A stretch of DNA of 64,000 bases, taken from positions 20,092,955-20,156,954 of the forward strand of contig NC_044920.1 of the NCBI RefSeq assembly GCF_003576645.1. The letters are read 5' to 3'. A model generated the notes under the pieces. The model saw nothing but the letters and a program-made list of their open reading frames with translations. It searched no databases and was not told the origin of the DNA. Both the position numbers and the translations under genes were made by a program. Shown here in pieces: positions 22,120 to 33,179 of this stretch. This stretch comes from Ipomoea triloba. Taxonomy: Eukaryota; Streptophyta; Magnoliopsida; Solanales; Convolvulaceae. Within the stretch, counting starts at the first letter, position 1; the number at the start of each line of letters is the position of its first letter.

Positions 22120-22366
22120 TGTACCATGGTCATGGCTGATACTGCAATTGTGTTGAATTGATACTACAGTTGTGTTGAAAGAGAATTGCAGTTGCGCGAA
22201 ACAGAAGCCGTTTCATCCGTTCAACACAACTGCAGTATCAGTTCAACATAACTGCAGTTCCAGACGGTTCTGTTCCGTGCAACTGCACTTCCCTTTTAAT
22301 ACAACTGCAGTATCAGTTCAACAAAACTGCAATATTAGCCATGGTGCATGGTCTACAGTATAACAA
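22120..22366. mobile_element. MULE-type MITE upstream of the 22.5-kb pseudogene
   Basis: The ends are inverted: ATACTGTGTACCATGGTCATGGCTGATACTGCA against TGCAATATTAGCCATGGTGCATGGTCTACAGTAT. The interior is CAACACAACTGCAGTATCAGTTC in both orientations. It belongs to the same family as 51858-52412. It ends about 25 bp before the TATA box of the adjacent pseudogene. Confidence 0.75.
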
Positions 22367-22382
22367 CTGAAATTTTGCCTAT

Positions 22383-22390
22383 AAATACCC
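22383..22390 (+). promoter_or_regulatory. TATA box of the pseudogene
   Basis: TTTGCCTATAAATACCCA is nearly the same as TTCAGCCTATAAATACCCA before the intact paralogue at 60.9 kb, so the core promoter has been kept. Confidence 0.7.
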
Positions 22391-22480
22391 AACCTCCCTC
22401 ATCTCCACATTCTCAAACGTTAGATTTACCATCCAAAACCTTTAAACAATCCCATCCCATATTTTCTTGTTGCAAAAGCC

Positions 22481-22714
22481 AGGTGGACCCCCAACGTGAT
22501 TCTTGTAGAAGCCTATGCGACGAGGAAGATTGGGATAGACAACATGAAGGCTTTGGAAAATAATGATACCACTCGAAACCTGCAAGCTGTCAAGAACATA
22601 TCTTCTTCTGGCGGTTGCTTTCCGGTGATGTTCAAGAAGGTCCATCCATCCGCCGCTCCGCCGCCGGCGGATTCTGCTCGCCGTCCAGCCAAGACAGCAC
22701 GTGATGTGTGATTA
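22481..22714 (+). pseudogene. Paralogue of the 60955 small-protein gene, start codon lost
   Basis: Aligned with 60955-61191, the ATG is replaced by AGG at 22481-22483 (AAAGCCAGGTGGACCCCCA here, AAAGCCATGTCGACCCCCA there). The frame is then open to TGA (22709-22711). It keeps LVEAYATRK and the hallmark GGCFPVMFKKVHPSAAPP. There is no frameshift over about 76 codons. The first in-frame ATG is about 21 codons downstream and would drop the conserved EAY..RK segment. A GTG start at 22496 is possible on paper but not expected in plant nuclear genes. TATA box and leader are retained. Function of the family is unknown to me; the call rests on the internal comparison. Confidence 0.82.
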
Positions 22715-22729
22715 CATGGGCTAGCTAGC

Positions 22730-23400
22730 TATTTACAGGATCAGAGTTGTTACTAAGCTAGTATAACACTCAAAAATGCCTTCATTCTTGTGTTCAACAA
22801 TTATGGTAGACTTTTTAGGGATATATGATTATTATCGGTTAACTCCATATAATTAAATTCTATATTGGGCAAGTAAAAAGATAGTTTAGTTACTATCAAC
22901 TAACTGAACTACATCATCTTTCAACGATTTTTATTTATAATATATATATATATATATATATATTTGACACGCAGGCCTCAAATTTAATTAAGCAAAACCC
23001 AAAATAAATTACATTCATTCAACGGGTCCTAAGTCCACGGGTCCTAAGTCCATGGCCAAATCGACATGTTAAACAATCCATATATAACATAAAATAAAAA
23101 TGCATTAATTTGTGACTTTATAAGATATAATCTAATTATACCATAAAAACTTGGGTCAATCTAAAATAAACTTCATATTGAAACAAATTTCCATATAAGA
23201 AATAAAAACTTTCCGTTAATTAATTAATTAATTTCATATCAAAATCACATTTGCATGAAATCAATCAATTACTATTATAATGTTATTTTAAATTATTAAA
23301 CACTTTAATCTAAAATATTATAATCATTGAAACTTACCTAAATAGCATTCAATAATCACATTAAGAATCACTATTTAAGGAGAAAAATAAATATTTCAAG
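22730..23400. other. AT-rich intergenic DNA
   Basis: Contains an (AT)n tract (22935-22964) and a small tandem repeat CGGGTCCTAAGTCCA (23022-23053). No gene recognised. Confidence 0.5.
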
Positions 23401-24130
23401 ATTATAACAATATAGGGACCCTACTAGTAAAGAAAAAACGGAAGTGCGTACACACAGAAACTGAAAATAACAACCAATAAATAACTAGGGAAAAAACAAT
23501 CAATTTGACAGTAAACAAACCAAGAACCATAAACACACATAACATACTTAACAAAAACATAAAACCATTTAAAAACAACCTCAACAACACAAATTTAAAA
23601 AAAAAAAAAAAAATCAATACCCGAAAACCCCACCCCGCCGGAAAACCCAAAAAAAAGGGGAAAAAAAGCCACAAAAATGGAGAATCTCATCTACAACAAC
23701 CCACTAACCCCAACTAACACACCACCCACACCTAAACCTGGAAACCACCCACCCCACCCGCCACCAGAAACCACCGCAAACAATCGTTTCTACCACCAGC
23801 ACAACCTCCCCCAACCCAGCACAAAAAAACATACAAAGAAGGAACCCCAATCGAAGACATAAACAGAAAACTAAACGAAAAAAAGAGGAAAACAAAATAC
23901 CTTTATGCACCCCAATAGACGTGGCTTTCCTGAGCCGTTCGGACCGCCGAGACAAAGAACCAACCATGGAGCCTTCGAATGAACGAGCGAGAGAGATACG
24001 ATAGGCAACAGTGGGAAGAGTGGACAGAGAAAGCAAATAACAAAGGCACAAAGAAGACGGAAAAGAAATTCAAAAGGAATAAGAATATAGAAAATCACGG
24101 TAACTCAAAAGGAAAAAAGATACACACAGT
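23400..24130 (-). other. Strand-asymmetric A/C-rich block with a possible short exon
   Basis: The plus strand is strikingly poor in T and G for about 700 bp, so the minus strand is G/T-rich like a plant intron. On the minus strand an ATG at 23969 starts MVGSLSRRSERLRKATSIG and runs to GCATAAAG followed by GTATTTTG, a plausible splice donor at 23900. The leader before it has CTCTCTCGCTCGTTC. This could be the first exon and first intron of a gene or transposon whose other exons I could not find. No domain was identified. Confidence 0.3.
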
Positions 24131-24267
24131 TGCACAAATACAAAATTCCCCCGCATGTTTCAATCCAAAGCATCTAATCAAACTAATCTGCACCCTTGAA
24201 ATAAAATAATGGATGGTAAGAATAGAATCTAACAATCTCATGTAATTGGTGATCTCACCAGATCCAA

Positions 24268-24289
24268 ATCATATATATATATATATATG
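24268..24289. repeat. (AT)n microsatellite
   Basis: About eleven AT units. Confidence 0.9.
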
Positions 24290-24339
24290 CCTTGCCCTAT
24301 TTCTTAAGTAATGATGCGATACAGAGATAAGTCAGGAAA

Positions 24340-24560
24340 AGAGTTTTTACGTAAAAATCTCATGGAGTTCTCGCGTGTTGGCCGGTAGATGGACTAGAGG
24401 TCGGACAATTAGACGGTTCAAGTTGTTGATTCTGTCAAAGCACGCTTCAAGCTTATAAACTTTCTAACTCCCTCTTTTACATAGAATCATAGAAAAAGCC
24501 ATATGATGCTTTCGCTGTGCATGTATGAATTTTTCTAACAGTGGCATCAAGAGTCGGACT
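24340..24560 (+). mobile_element. Copia-type 5' LTR end and primer-binding site
   Basis: TTTTTCTAACA at 24530-24540 followed by GTGGCATCAAGAGTCGG is the usual junction of a plant Copia LTR with a tRNA-Met primer-binding site (canonical TGGTATCAGAGC, here with changes). The LTR start was not located. The DNA after it has no gag frame; the frame 24732-25025 has no recognised domain. Confidence 0.6.
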
Positions 24561-25105
24561 TTTTCTAATGATTTTATGCTAGATTAATTTGTGGCTTTTG
24601 ATGTTTGATCAAAATAATTCTTCGGTTAATTAGTTAATATAATAATTTGATTATTATATTATATTTTTATTATATAATAATATATAAGATATATTATTAT
24701 AATAATAAAAGAAAATCAGTTTTCGTTTTCGGTGATCTTCCCTGGTTTGCATTTGCTTATATTATATTTTTATTATATTTATATAATAATATATGAGATA
24801 TATTATTATTATAATAATAAAAGAAAATGCAAAGAGTTTATGAATTCGTTGCATGCATGCATCTCCGATTTGCGAACAATATATGATATTTTTCAAAGAA
24901 AAAGGAGATTTTGTTTTCAAAATGATCTTGCATTTCTTTCCTTAGTGTTGCGGCCGGTGGATATTGCAAGAAAGCTGATCGGAAACCGGCGGTTTGCTCT
25001 AGTGGGAGACATGGCAAGAAAATAATATTAGAATATTACCAATTATTTTTAAATAATTTTGGTAGTTTTATATTTTCAAAATATTATATGTGATAATTAG
25101 AATTA

Positions 25106-26153
25106 TGAGTTAATTCCACCAAAGGTCCTTTGTCTTTGGTGTCAATTCCAATTTTAGTCCCAGACTATTGTTTTTGCCATTTAACATCCCAGACTATTAT
25201 TTTTTGGACACTTTTAGTCCTTCTCATGACTTTTCCTATTTTTAGTAAGGGTAATTTTGTCTCTTCATATTTTTTTTATTTAACCGATTTTCACTGATTT
25301 AATTAGGTTAGGTTAAGCAGACCGGTTCTTCTAATTATTAGATTCAATCCACAAATCCCTAACGTACTCAAAACATCGAATGGAGACCATAATCGAATGA
25401 AAGAAAACTCTATTATGATGAAATGGCTTTTGGAGTTTTTACACCTAATTTCTCATATCTTCTTTCTGCCAAATCCATGAAGTTCCAAGAAGTTTCAAGA
25501 CTGCAAAATATTTTGTCTTTAGTTTATCAGTGTAACATTTTCTTAAAATTCTGATGATATATAAATTCAATACACTGTATTTAAGATGCACACCGCAGAA
25601 TAATAACATACGATAGAAACCCCATCCACCATAGAATTTGTACATACCAGTATTGAACTCTCCACCATGTCCTTCGCTATCCATCAGTTTCTTCCAACGA
25701 GAGATTTGGGGCGACAAATAATTCATTTTTATCGATTGCAAACTCCTTTAGGGATTTAGAGATTTGGAACTAGAGATTTAGGGCAACAAATTTCCCCTTT
25801 GCTATCCTCTATAGTAGCGTTGTACGATCTCGTTCCCCGCTGGGTGAAGGAGGATGATGAAGCCTTGAACTTAAGCAAATGAAGTTGCGTACGCTAGGGA
25901 TTTGTGGATTGAATATTATAATTAGAAGAATCGATCTACTTCACCTAACCTAATTAAACCGGTGAAAACTGGTTAAATAAAAAAGAATATATATGAAGAG
26001 ACAAAATTGCCTTACTAAAAATAGGAAAAATCACGAAAATGACTAAAAGTGTCCAAAAAAAATAGTCTGGGATGTTAAATGGCAAAAACGATAGTCTGAG
26101 ACTAAAATTAAAATTGCCACCAAAGACAAGGGACCTTTGGTGGAATTAACTCA
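25106..26153. mobile_element. 1,048-bp element with about 260-bp terminal repeats
   Basis: It starts TGAGTTAATTCCACCAAAGG and ends CCTTTGGTGGAATTAACTCA, with the arms matching for about 260 bp (25106-25370, 25885-26153). An exact 8-bp duplication TAGAATTA flanks it (25098-25105, 26154-26161). The long TIRs suggest a Mutator-like element. The 8-bp duplication is also compatible with hAT, so the superfamily is left open. Non-autonomous. Confidence 0.9.
25445..25741 (-). other. Open frame inside the long-TIR element, possible captured exon
   Basis: A 98-codon minus-strand frame lies in the unique centre of the element. It contains MDSEGHGGEFNTG, then AATACTGGTATGTAC that reads as a splice donor, and ATATTTTGCAG that reads as an acceptor near 25500. 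The MDSEG-GGEFNT start resembles the N-terminus of plant GRF-zinc-finger small proteins, but no GRF residues follow. It may be a captured first exon plus intron. No function assigned. Confidence 0.3.
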
Positions 26154-26588
26154 TAGAATTATATTACCGAATAAAATATGAGATATTTTATGTTATATTA
26201 GTTATTATCATATTTGAAAAATATTATATGTGATAACTGAAATTATATTACCAAATAAAATATGAGATATTTTAGATAATATTAATTGTTATCATATTTG
26301 AAAATAATTGAAAATTAATTACTACAAATTAAATATGAGATATTTTGGTAGTATTAGTTATTATCATAATGATTATTTTTTATATTTGAAAAATTAATAT
26401 TTTGAAAGATTAGATGATAATATATTATTATTACCATTTCAAATCAACCATTCTTTTGGATTGATGTGGGATGTGGTTTGTGCATTAGAATGTTGTGTTA
26501 TTGAGGTGTGTGCTTGGTTATCTTATATTTTGTTTTCCCTTATGAAGAGTTTTGCTTATCTAGTCATATCATCCTATCCTATCCTATA

Positions 26589-26880
26589 TCCTATATATAA
26601 AAAAGCAAGATGTTTTTGGCCAAAATTTTTGGCTCCAATTCCCGCCCAATAAAAACACAGTCGTTTTGGGTGTTTTGTTTTTGGTATTCGAATTCATTAA
26701 ATACATTAGGATTTAAATGGGCTTTTTTTTTGGAATTCGAATTCATTAAATACATTGGGATTTAAATGTCTTGAAATATTAAAAGTTACTTTTACATATA
26801 AGAATTGTTTTTGAATATCAGATATTCAGTACATAATAAATATAAATGGAAGATGGCTGTTGGTATCTTCAAGACTAAAT
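26589..26880 (+). mobile_element. Possible Helitron 5' end
   Basis: ATCCTATATATAAAAAAGC followed by GATGTTTTTGGCCAAAA...TTTTGGCTC and CGCCCAATA matches the start of the Helitron at 29852 over about 180 bp. No matching 3' hairpin with CTAG was found downstream, so its extent is unknown. Confidence 0.5.
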
Positions 26881-26954
26881 ATTAATTTTAAAATGAATGC
26901 TGCTTAAACATAACACTATAAATAAGTCTAACCATCGACAAAAATTGAAATGCT

Positions 26955-27284
26955 GTGCTGACTGATGACCGAATCTCTCCGGAGAGGAAGCAGCGTAGAG
27001 TTAGAGCCTGCAAGGGAAACGTCCAGAGCCTACTCAACAACCGTTTCCAGATCACATTGAAGCCAATGGAAATATCTGTGGAAGAGAAGCATATACTCGG
27101 TAAAGAGGGAGCCGAAGCATATGGAGATGGGAAAGGTATACACTTGAAAAATTCGTGGTACTTGAGGATGAAGATATTTCATTCTTTACTAATAGTGCTG
27201 CTGGTTACTTTTTGTGTTGATTCTTTCTCTCAGGTCATATTCAATTTGAAGCAAAGCAAAGGTAGATCTAGACAATACCCATGA
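26955..27284 (+). other. Exon-like open frame of unknown origin
   Basis: A 109-codon frame beginning at a GTG includes ERKQRRVRACKGNVQSLLNN and ITLKPMEISVEEKHILGKEG. Its codon composition is unlike the AT-rich surroundings. GGGAAAGGTATAC at 27130-27142 reads as a splice donor and TTCTCTCAG near 27225 as an acceptor, so the true coding parts may be 26955-27135 and a short following exon. There is no ATG upstream in frame. It is downstream of a possible Helitron start, so a captured gene fragment is one explanation. I do not recognise the protein. Confidence 0.35.
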
Positions 27285-27289
27285 CCTTT

Positions 27290-28600
27290 TTTTTGGGGCT
27301 GCCTTCAAATCTCCATGATTTAAAAAGAAAAGGTATGTACAATGCAGTCACTAAATATCTAATTTTCACAATTTGCATGTCAATAAAAAACTCATGAATT
27401 TAAAGTGTAATAAAAGTTAAACTAAAATATTTGAATATTATATGATCTAAAGTGAAATTAAATATACAGTGACAAGGAGAACATATATTGAAATAGATGC
27501 AACTGTTTAATTTCCAACACAATGGATATGAGTAACCATTGGCTTCAGGATGAAGAATCATATAGATGCAAATATGAGTACAGTTCTGAGCATACCTGAA
27601 TTTACAGCTTTAAATCTACTACTAATTTGTGCTTACTTCAAGAAATGGTAGCTACAGCTTATTTAATCTTTGAAAACCTGCAGACCAAAGTGTATGGGGT
27701 TACTGTTAACATTTTAATAAATTTGATAAATAATAATACTATAAATGCATTATATTTTTAACAGTATATCAACTTGGTACTGATCAAACAAATGAAACAA
27801 TCATTCTAGGGATTCTGAAATATTCAAACAATCTTTCATAGCATAACTGTTATTCAGTAATACATTTTTTACATTAGCAAATAAACTCAGTTAACATTTT
27901 CTACTCAAACAAGATTTTCATTCAAAAGTACATGCTAGGAAAGTGGTTGTTACATCAGAATGTTGTGATACATTTGCAAATAAACTCAGTCCAAAACTTT
28001 ATTCTTTATATTGTAAGTTGGGACAATATCTATATATCAATTCATTCTAAATCTTCCTGATTGTATACAAAATAAATCTCCACTTTGAGGATCCTATCCC
28101 AATACCATCTAAGGCAGTTATGATAGTCTAAGACCCACTAAAATGCTTTAAAGATATTATCATATGATGTCAAATACTGTCTCCCTTACGCTTCTCATTA
28201 GTGCAGTTCAAGATAAAGTGATGCTGACAAGAAAACTATGAAGATGACAATGTGGGTAAATATTTACTTAGAAAAAAGTACTAATTCAATAGCATAATTA
28301 CCCTGTTTGTGCAAGCATGGATGCTACCATTGCAATTAACTAAAAAGAAAACCGTAAACATTGCTCCTCTTTTGCATATATGTGTCGAATAAACCACCTA
28401 AAAATAAAAGGGATCTTTAACATAGCATGACCAAGTGACCAACACTGTCCCATGTCATTCCTTTGGAATTTATGGTTTAAAAAAACAAATTTCCCAAAAG
28501 AATTTAAACCATAACATCAGTTCAAAGCACTGTCCTTAAAAACATATTACCAATCAAGGCTTATCTCATAGCTTCTACATTGCATGAGTAATTGTGAAGC
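27290..28600. other. AT-rich DNA, no gene recognised
   Basis: No domain-bearing frame, terminal repeat or RNA gene seen. Composition (about two-thirds A+T, few repeats) is like intron or intergenic DNA and could belong to a transcript linking the exon-like segments at 27.1 or 29.2 kb. Confidence 0.4.
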
Positions 28601-28614
28601 CAATAATCAGATTC

Positions 28615-28989
28615 TCAGCAACCAGAAATTATTAGAAAATGTAAATAAGTTAATAAGACGAAATGAAATACTATGAGTAAATAAAACCATGCAGACGAAT
28701 GACAATTGTTTATTATGGCTGAAATAGAAATTAGCTTCAAAAGAACAGAGTATTCAAGAAAATCACAGTTGAGTTGTAGAAAACTTTGAATTTCCTGCTT
28801 TTCAAACCCCAAGAATTGAGCTGCCAGTTCATCTTGAGGGCAATGGAAGAATTTAATGAATATGGAGAGCCTTTGGCTGTTGTTTGAGGGCAATGCTTGA
28901 ATTACAAATGGTTTTGAATTCCATGTATAAAGAAAATTTGAGTTATATGTAATAATTATTAACGATTTGCATTTTACTCCCAGCCACAA
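28615..28989 (-). other. Unassigned open frame
   Basis: A 124-codon minus-strand frame with a middle part (CPQDELAAQFLGFEKQEI) that looks more protein-like than its Leu/Ile/Phe-rich ends. No domain recognised. It lies in the same orientation as the exon-like segment at 29153-29325. Confidence 0.25.
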
Positions 28990-29152
28990 AGATGTTTAGA
29001 CAACATTTAGTTCATCAATTTAAGCCCACAATATTAGCCCTAATTCAAGTGCCGACCTTAAGCAACAAGACGAACAACACATGCAATCCCAAACATCGTT
29101 TTTGATATACCAAAACTATGAGAGAAGAAGAAAAAAGTAAATTGTGCTGCTT

Positions 29153-29325
29153 ACCTCGCTTGGTAGAAGGCCGCCCGGATGCCCGACGCTTCCACCGCCA
29201 AGAATTTGACCGTCTTAACACCGCCAGAAAAAGAAGTCACCGGCGCGGATGGTGGCCCGGACCCACATCTCTTCGACCGCTGTCTATCAGTTCCTTCAAC
29301 CAAACTTGCCTGAGGCATAAAGTCG
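29153..29325 (-). other. Candidate first exon, GC-rich, minus strand
   Basis: From an ATG near 29325 the minus strand is open (MPQASLVEGTDRQRSKRCG ... KFLAVEASGIRAAFYQA) up to AAGCGAG followed by GTAAGCAGC, a good splice donor at 29152. The DNA just upstream (29330-29460) is C/T-rich on that strand like a 5' leader. A sharp GC change marks the segment. No homologue is recalled and no following exon was located. It may be a host gene start or a captured fragment. Confidence 0.35.
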
Positions 29326-29459
29326 GAGACGCACAGGGATTAGCCGGGGAGGGGAGATGCCGAGGCTATGAGGCAGAGAGCGGCTGAGGGGTTGAGTGGA
29401 GTGAGCGGCTGAGGGATTTCGATGGGTGAGGGTGGCAGAGCAGATGGGTAGTGTTAGTG

Positions 29460-29850
29460 TCTGGGTGTGTGTATAAAAATTTGTTTAATAAAATCGGATA
29501 ATTATTTTTATTTTACATTTAATTTAGATTAATAATTGTTTATTAATAATGTGTTGAAATTATATTTTGATCCACCTTTAAAAGTTTAAATTTAATTATT
29601 TGTATTATGTTAGAATAGTTTGATTTTATTTGAATTAATTATTTATTGTTTATGGAGGTGTGTAAATTTTGGTGAAAATTTGGTTAATTGAATAAATCAA
29701 AGAATTTCGATTAACAGTTATTTAAGTCAAAAACTTTGATTCGATTATTGCTTATATGATTTGTAAAATTTTGATTAACAAATAATTTGTTTTGAATCTA
29801 TCAGTTAAACGAATTGACTGATCAGTTAATCATAATTTTAAATATATCTT
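29460..29850. other. AT-rich DNA, nothing recognised
   Basis: No repeats with clear ends, no frames of note. Confidence 0.5.
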
Positions 29851-29851
29851 A

Positions 29852-30285
29852 TCTTATATATAAAAAAAAAATAGATGTTTTTGGCCAAACTTTTTGGCTC
29901 TAATGCTCGCCCAATAGAAATGCAGTTGTTTTGACTTTTTTTTTTTGGAAATTCGAATTCATGAAATGCATTAAAAAATTTTTATTTTTATTTTGAAAAC
30001 AATGCATTAAAATTTAAATTTAAATTTTATGTAGAAACTTAATACTCCGTACCAAATAAGAATTTTAATTTTCAAAAAATATTCAAATATTTTATTTCTC
30101 CTAATCAAATTAGTCACAATATAATAATATTAACATCCTTATATATGTTGTAACATTCTTATATGTGGTAAAACAAATCTCTATAATAATATAACATTGA
30201 ATACATAGACATATTGAAACTTAATTTAATTATAACATTGATGTTTATACTTTTCATTCCGTGCATCGCACGGGTAAAATACTAG
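29852..30285 (+). mobile_element. Non-autonomous Helitron, 434 bp
   Basis: The 5' end is TCTTATATATAAAAAAAAAA. The 3' end has the hairpin CCGTGC-ATC-GCACGG ten bases before the terminal CTAG at 30282-30285. It sits between A and T (29851, 30286), as Helitrons do, and makes no target duplication. There is no RepHel gene. Confidence 0.85.
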
Positions 30286-30295
30286 TATATTTCTA

Positions 30296-30760
30296 ATATT
30301 AGGGTTTTTTCACTATAGATATTAGGTGGAATTGCATTTGGTTCATTGGTAAAGAGTAATATCGAGGTCTATGAGTGTTGATCTGTAGTTTGTGCAAGTT
30401 CATTTTGAAGAGTTTCTGTGCGTGTGCAGTCTGTGCGAGTTCCTTATCAAGAGTTTGTAGTATGTGCGAGTTCAATTTGGTCCATTTTTTAATAATTTAT
30501 ACCCCTATGCGTGTTGGTTTGTAGTCTATGCGAGTTCCATTTTGCTTATGTAGTCATATCATATATTTCAAAGATTAGGTTTTTTTCACTAAAGTTATTA
30601 AGTGGCATTGCATTTGGTTCATTGGTAAAGAATAATACCGAGGTCTGTGCGTGTTTGTTTGAAGTCTGTGCGAGTTTCATTTCACTAAAGATATTTGTCA
30701 ACGATTTGGGTTTTTTCTCTAGATATTAGGATGCTATACTCTCTACATTTTAGTTGACAT
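30296..30760. repeat. 276-bp direct duplication rich in GTCTGTGCGAGTT
   Basis: ATTGCATTTGGTTCATTGGT occurs at 30331 and 30607. The flanking TTAGGTTTTTTTCACTA and GAGGTCTGTGCGTGTT words keep the same spacing. GTCTGTGCGAGTTC also recurs several times inside each unit. Confidence 0.75.
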
Positions 30761-31690
30761 TCCATTTTGTCCATTTTATAGAATTATAACGACGTGTGTG
30801 CGTGTGTTTTATGTTGTCTGTGCAACCTCTATTACATAACAATATGTGTATTGGGTTTGATTGGGTTTTAAATGTCGTGTGGTTTGTATGTTTGAGATGG
30901 TGTGTATGTGTTTGTAGGCAACAATGTTGACGATTGTCAAAATGTGGTTGAAGATAGTTCCTCTTCAGAGGACTTCGTGTCTTCCCCTATAGCATTACTT
31001 CGTCGTTTCCTGGGGTGATACACACTGGGATTGTGGGCTTTGCATGGGTGATGCACACTGTATGTTGTCTCTACTTGTGGCGTACATGTCAGATATCCTA
31101 ATGTTTCACATCAACATACATCGTGATAGAATCATCTACATGTTGGATGACAATTGTTCATATTAATAGAGAATTTGTTTGTTGTTACATTTATTTAAGT
31201 ACAATACGGCCGCTTTAGCTTCTTTAGATAGATTTTTTCATAATTCCAAATTTCATAACTTCCTTTTGTTCAACCTTTGTCTTTCTTCCTTTATGTTTAA
31301 TAAAGTTGGTCGTGCACTAGCTCGTAAAATGTTTAAATTTTTGCTTTATGTTGTGTTGATTTTTAGGATATTATGGGTGAGCATTGTTTAACACTGTTAG
31401 TGATTTTTGTAAAAAACACACGGTTAGTGTTTGGTTTCCTTTTTTCCATGTTATGCACAGAGCTACCCATTGTTGTCCACATGGCTCGTTATTTAACACA
31501 AGTTCCACGCACAGGCCCAACCATGCTCATGCACACAGTTATTAATTACTTCACATGCACACGACCTAATTGCAACACTCAATGAATAAATGTTTTTACG
31601 TGCTATGATTTCTACATTATCACGTAAATTGTTTGTTAGATTAGCTGTGTATTTTTTTTAACATATTAACAAATTGTTTCCATATTTGAT
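30761..31690. other. No recognised gene
   Basis: Several frames of about 70 codons (31179-31391, 31373-31585) lack domains. A short Ser/Asp/Glu-rich plus-strand stretch (VVEDSSSSEDFVSS, near 30950) ends in a stop. Probably interior of a decayed element. Confidence 0.4.
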
Positions 31691-32760
31691 TAGTTTTATA
31701 AGATGCACACACCTATTTGCTCAGTTGCACACAACACTTGTAGGTTATTCGCGCACTAAAAAGTAACAACGTATATAATTAAGGGAGGTTATACTTTTTA
31801 AAATTGGTGCACACACTGTTGAACATAATTTAATAATACTGTCGTTAGGGCCGTTTGGCTTCACATCCTTCACGCCAAATTGAAACGCACTAATATGGCT
31901 ATGGACTTACGGTTGCACACACTCATGGCCATATACACACAGTGGTCTTTGTTTTACAACACCACTTGCATGTCGCTCCTTAAAAAAATGCACACACTAG
32001 TTTGGGCGTTTGCACACGTTGTAAAAACGCACACACTAGTACTTGTTTGACTAGTATCAACGTCGTATGCACAATCATATTCCCATACACACACTTCAAT
32101 GCACACACTTGCACATGCCTTCTTAAATAAATGCACACTATCGCAACATAATAATTGGGCTACCTACACACGCTAAACCTATTTCTGCACACACCTACAA
32201 ACCAAATTCCACAATCCCCCATATTTAACACCATGAACAGTAAACAATTTGCGTTTAAAGAAACACACACACTCGACTAAAGAAACGCACACTGCTTCAA
32301 TGTCATACATGGGGTATTAACATCCACTAGCCCGATTAATGCACACACTTATAATCTAAATCACACGCTTAAAATCACCCACACTGAACTCCATGAACGC
32401 ACCAAAAATTCCATTCACTACTTCGCTTCTTTATAACAACGCCCAATCACAAATTACATAGAGTTCTGCACACACTAACAAACTATCACCGTTGAACCCC
32501 CTAAACAATATGCATAACCTCCCTAAGCAAATTATGTCAAACTTTATTTTGCCCACTCTAACAAATACCTATCGGAAAGTACAACAGTACACGCCTCATG
32601 CAAAACCCTATTTCTAACATTCATAGTATGATGTACGCTGAAAACAACTACAATGCCCAATGCTTCTATATTTCAAACTCAACAATTTGCACCCACCGTT
32701 TGCTATAAACGCACACACATGCGGTACCAAACAAGAAATAAAAAATAAAAGTTATTAAAA
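31690..32760. repeat. GCACACACT-motif region
   Basis: About fifteen GCACACACT-like words lie at irregular spacing of 15-150 bp. The plus strand is C/A-rich, whereas 30300-30900 carries the complementary G/T-rich GTGTGTGCGTG words. The two sides are thus roughly inverted around 31.2 kb. No exact terminal repeats could be drawn. Minus frames 31954-32136 and 32666-32854 reflect the motif. Confidence 0.55.
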
Positions 32761-33087
32761 ACTTACCAGCATGGAAGACTCCGGGACAACTGTGACTAAT
32801 TATTTTTTTTCTCACGGTGTGTGTGTTAAAATCAGACAAAACATCCCAAAACAACTTTTACTGGGTTACCATGATTAGGATTCCTTAATATATGGGAATT
32901 ATTATGTTTAATTATTTTCCTTTATTATACATCCTAATCAAATTGCAACTTTATCCTTTTCTTTTAATTCTGTCCTAATATAATTCATATTTTAATATCA
33001 ATCCTAGCCATTCATTCCATTTTTATAGATTATCAGAATTGAATCTCATAATCTAATCTAATAGGGTGATCTCATTGGATCCAGCCC

Positions 33088-33090
<3 letters not shown>
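32761..33090. other. AT-rich DNA, no gene
   Basis: Ends in an (AT)n tract (33091-33120) that is the target of the foldback element. Confidence 0.5.
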
Positions 33091-33123
<33 letters not shown>

Positions 33124-33179
33124 GATCGCGTTCAAATGCGTACTGACCGTCCAGGAGAGAAATGCGGACGAATCATAGC

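Larger units (their letters stand above)
24640..26450. repeat. AT-rich tandem repeats of the LTR-element interior
   Basis: A block ending ATTATAATAATAAAAGAAAAT occurs twice (24650-24716, 24757-24828). After 26154, about 100-bp units with AAATATGAGATATTTT and TAGTTATTATCATATTTGAAAA occur three times. The element 25106-26153 inserted into this array. Confidence 0.65.

Noticed and set aside
22496..22711. Functional gene from a GTG start
   Set aside because: The paralogue shows the true start at 22481, where ATG has become AGG; GTG starts are not expected in plant nuclear genes.
31690..32760. CRISPR-like or other ordered array of GCACACACT
   Set aside because: Spacing is irregular, repeats are short, and the genome is eukaryotic.
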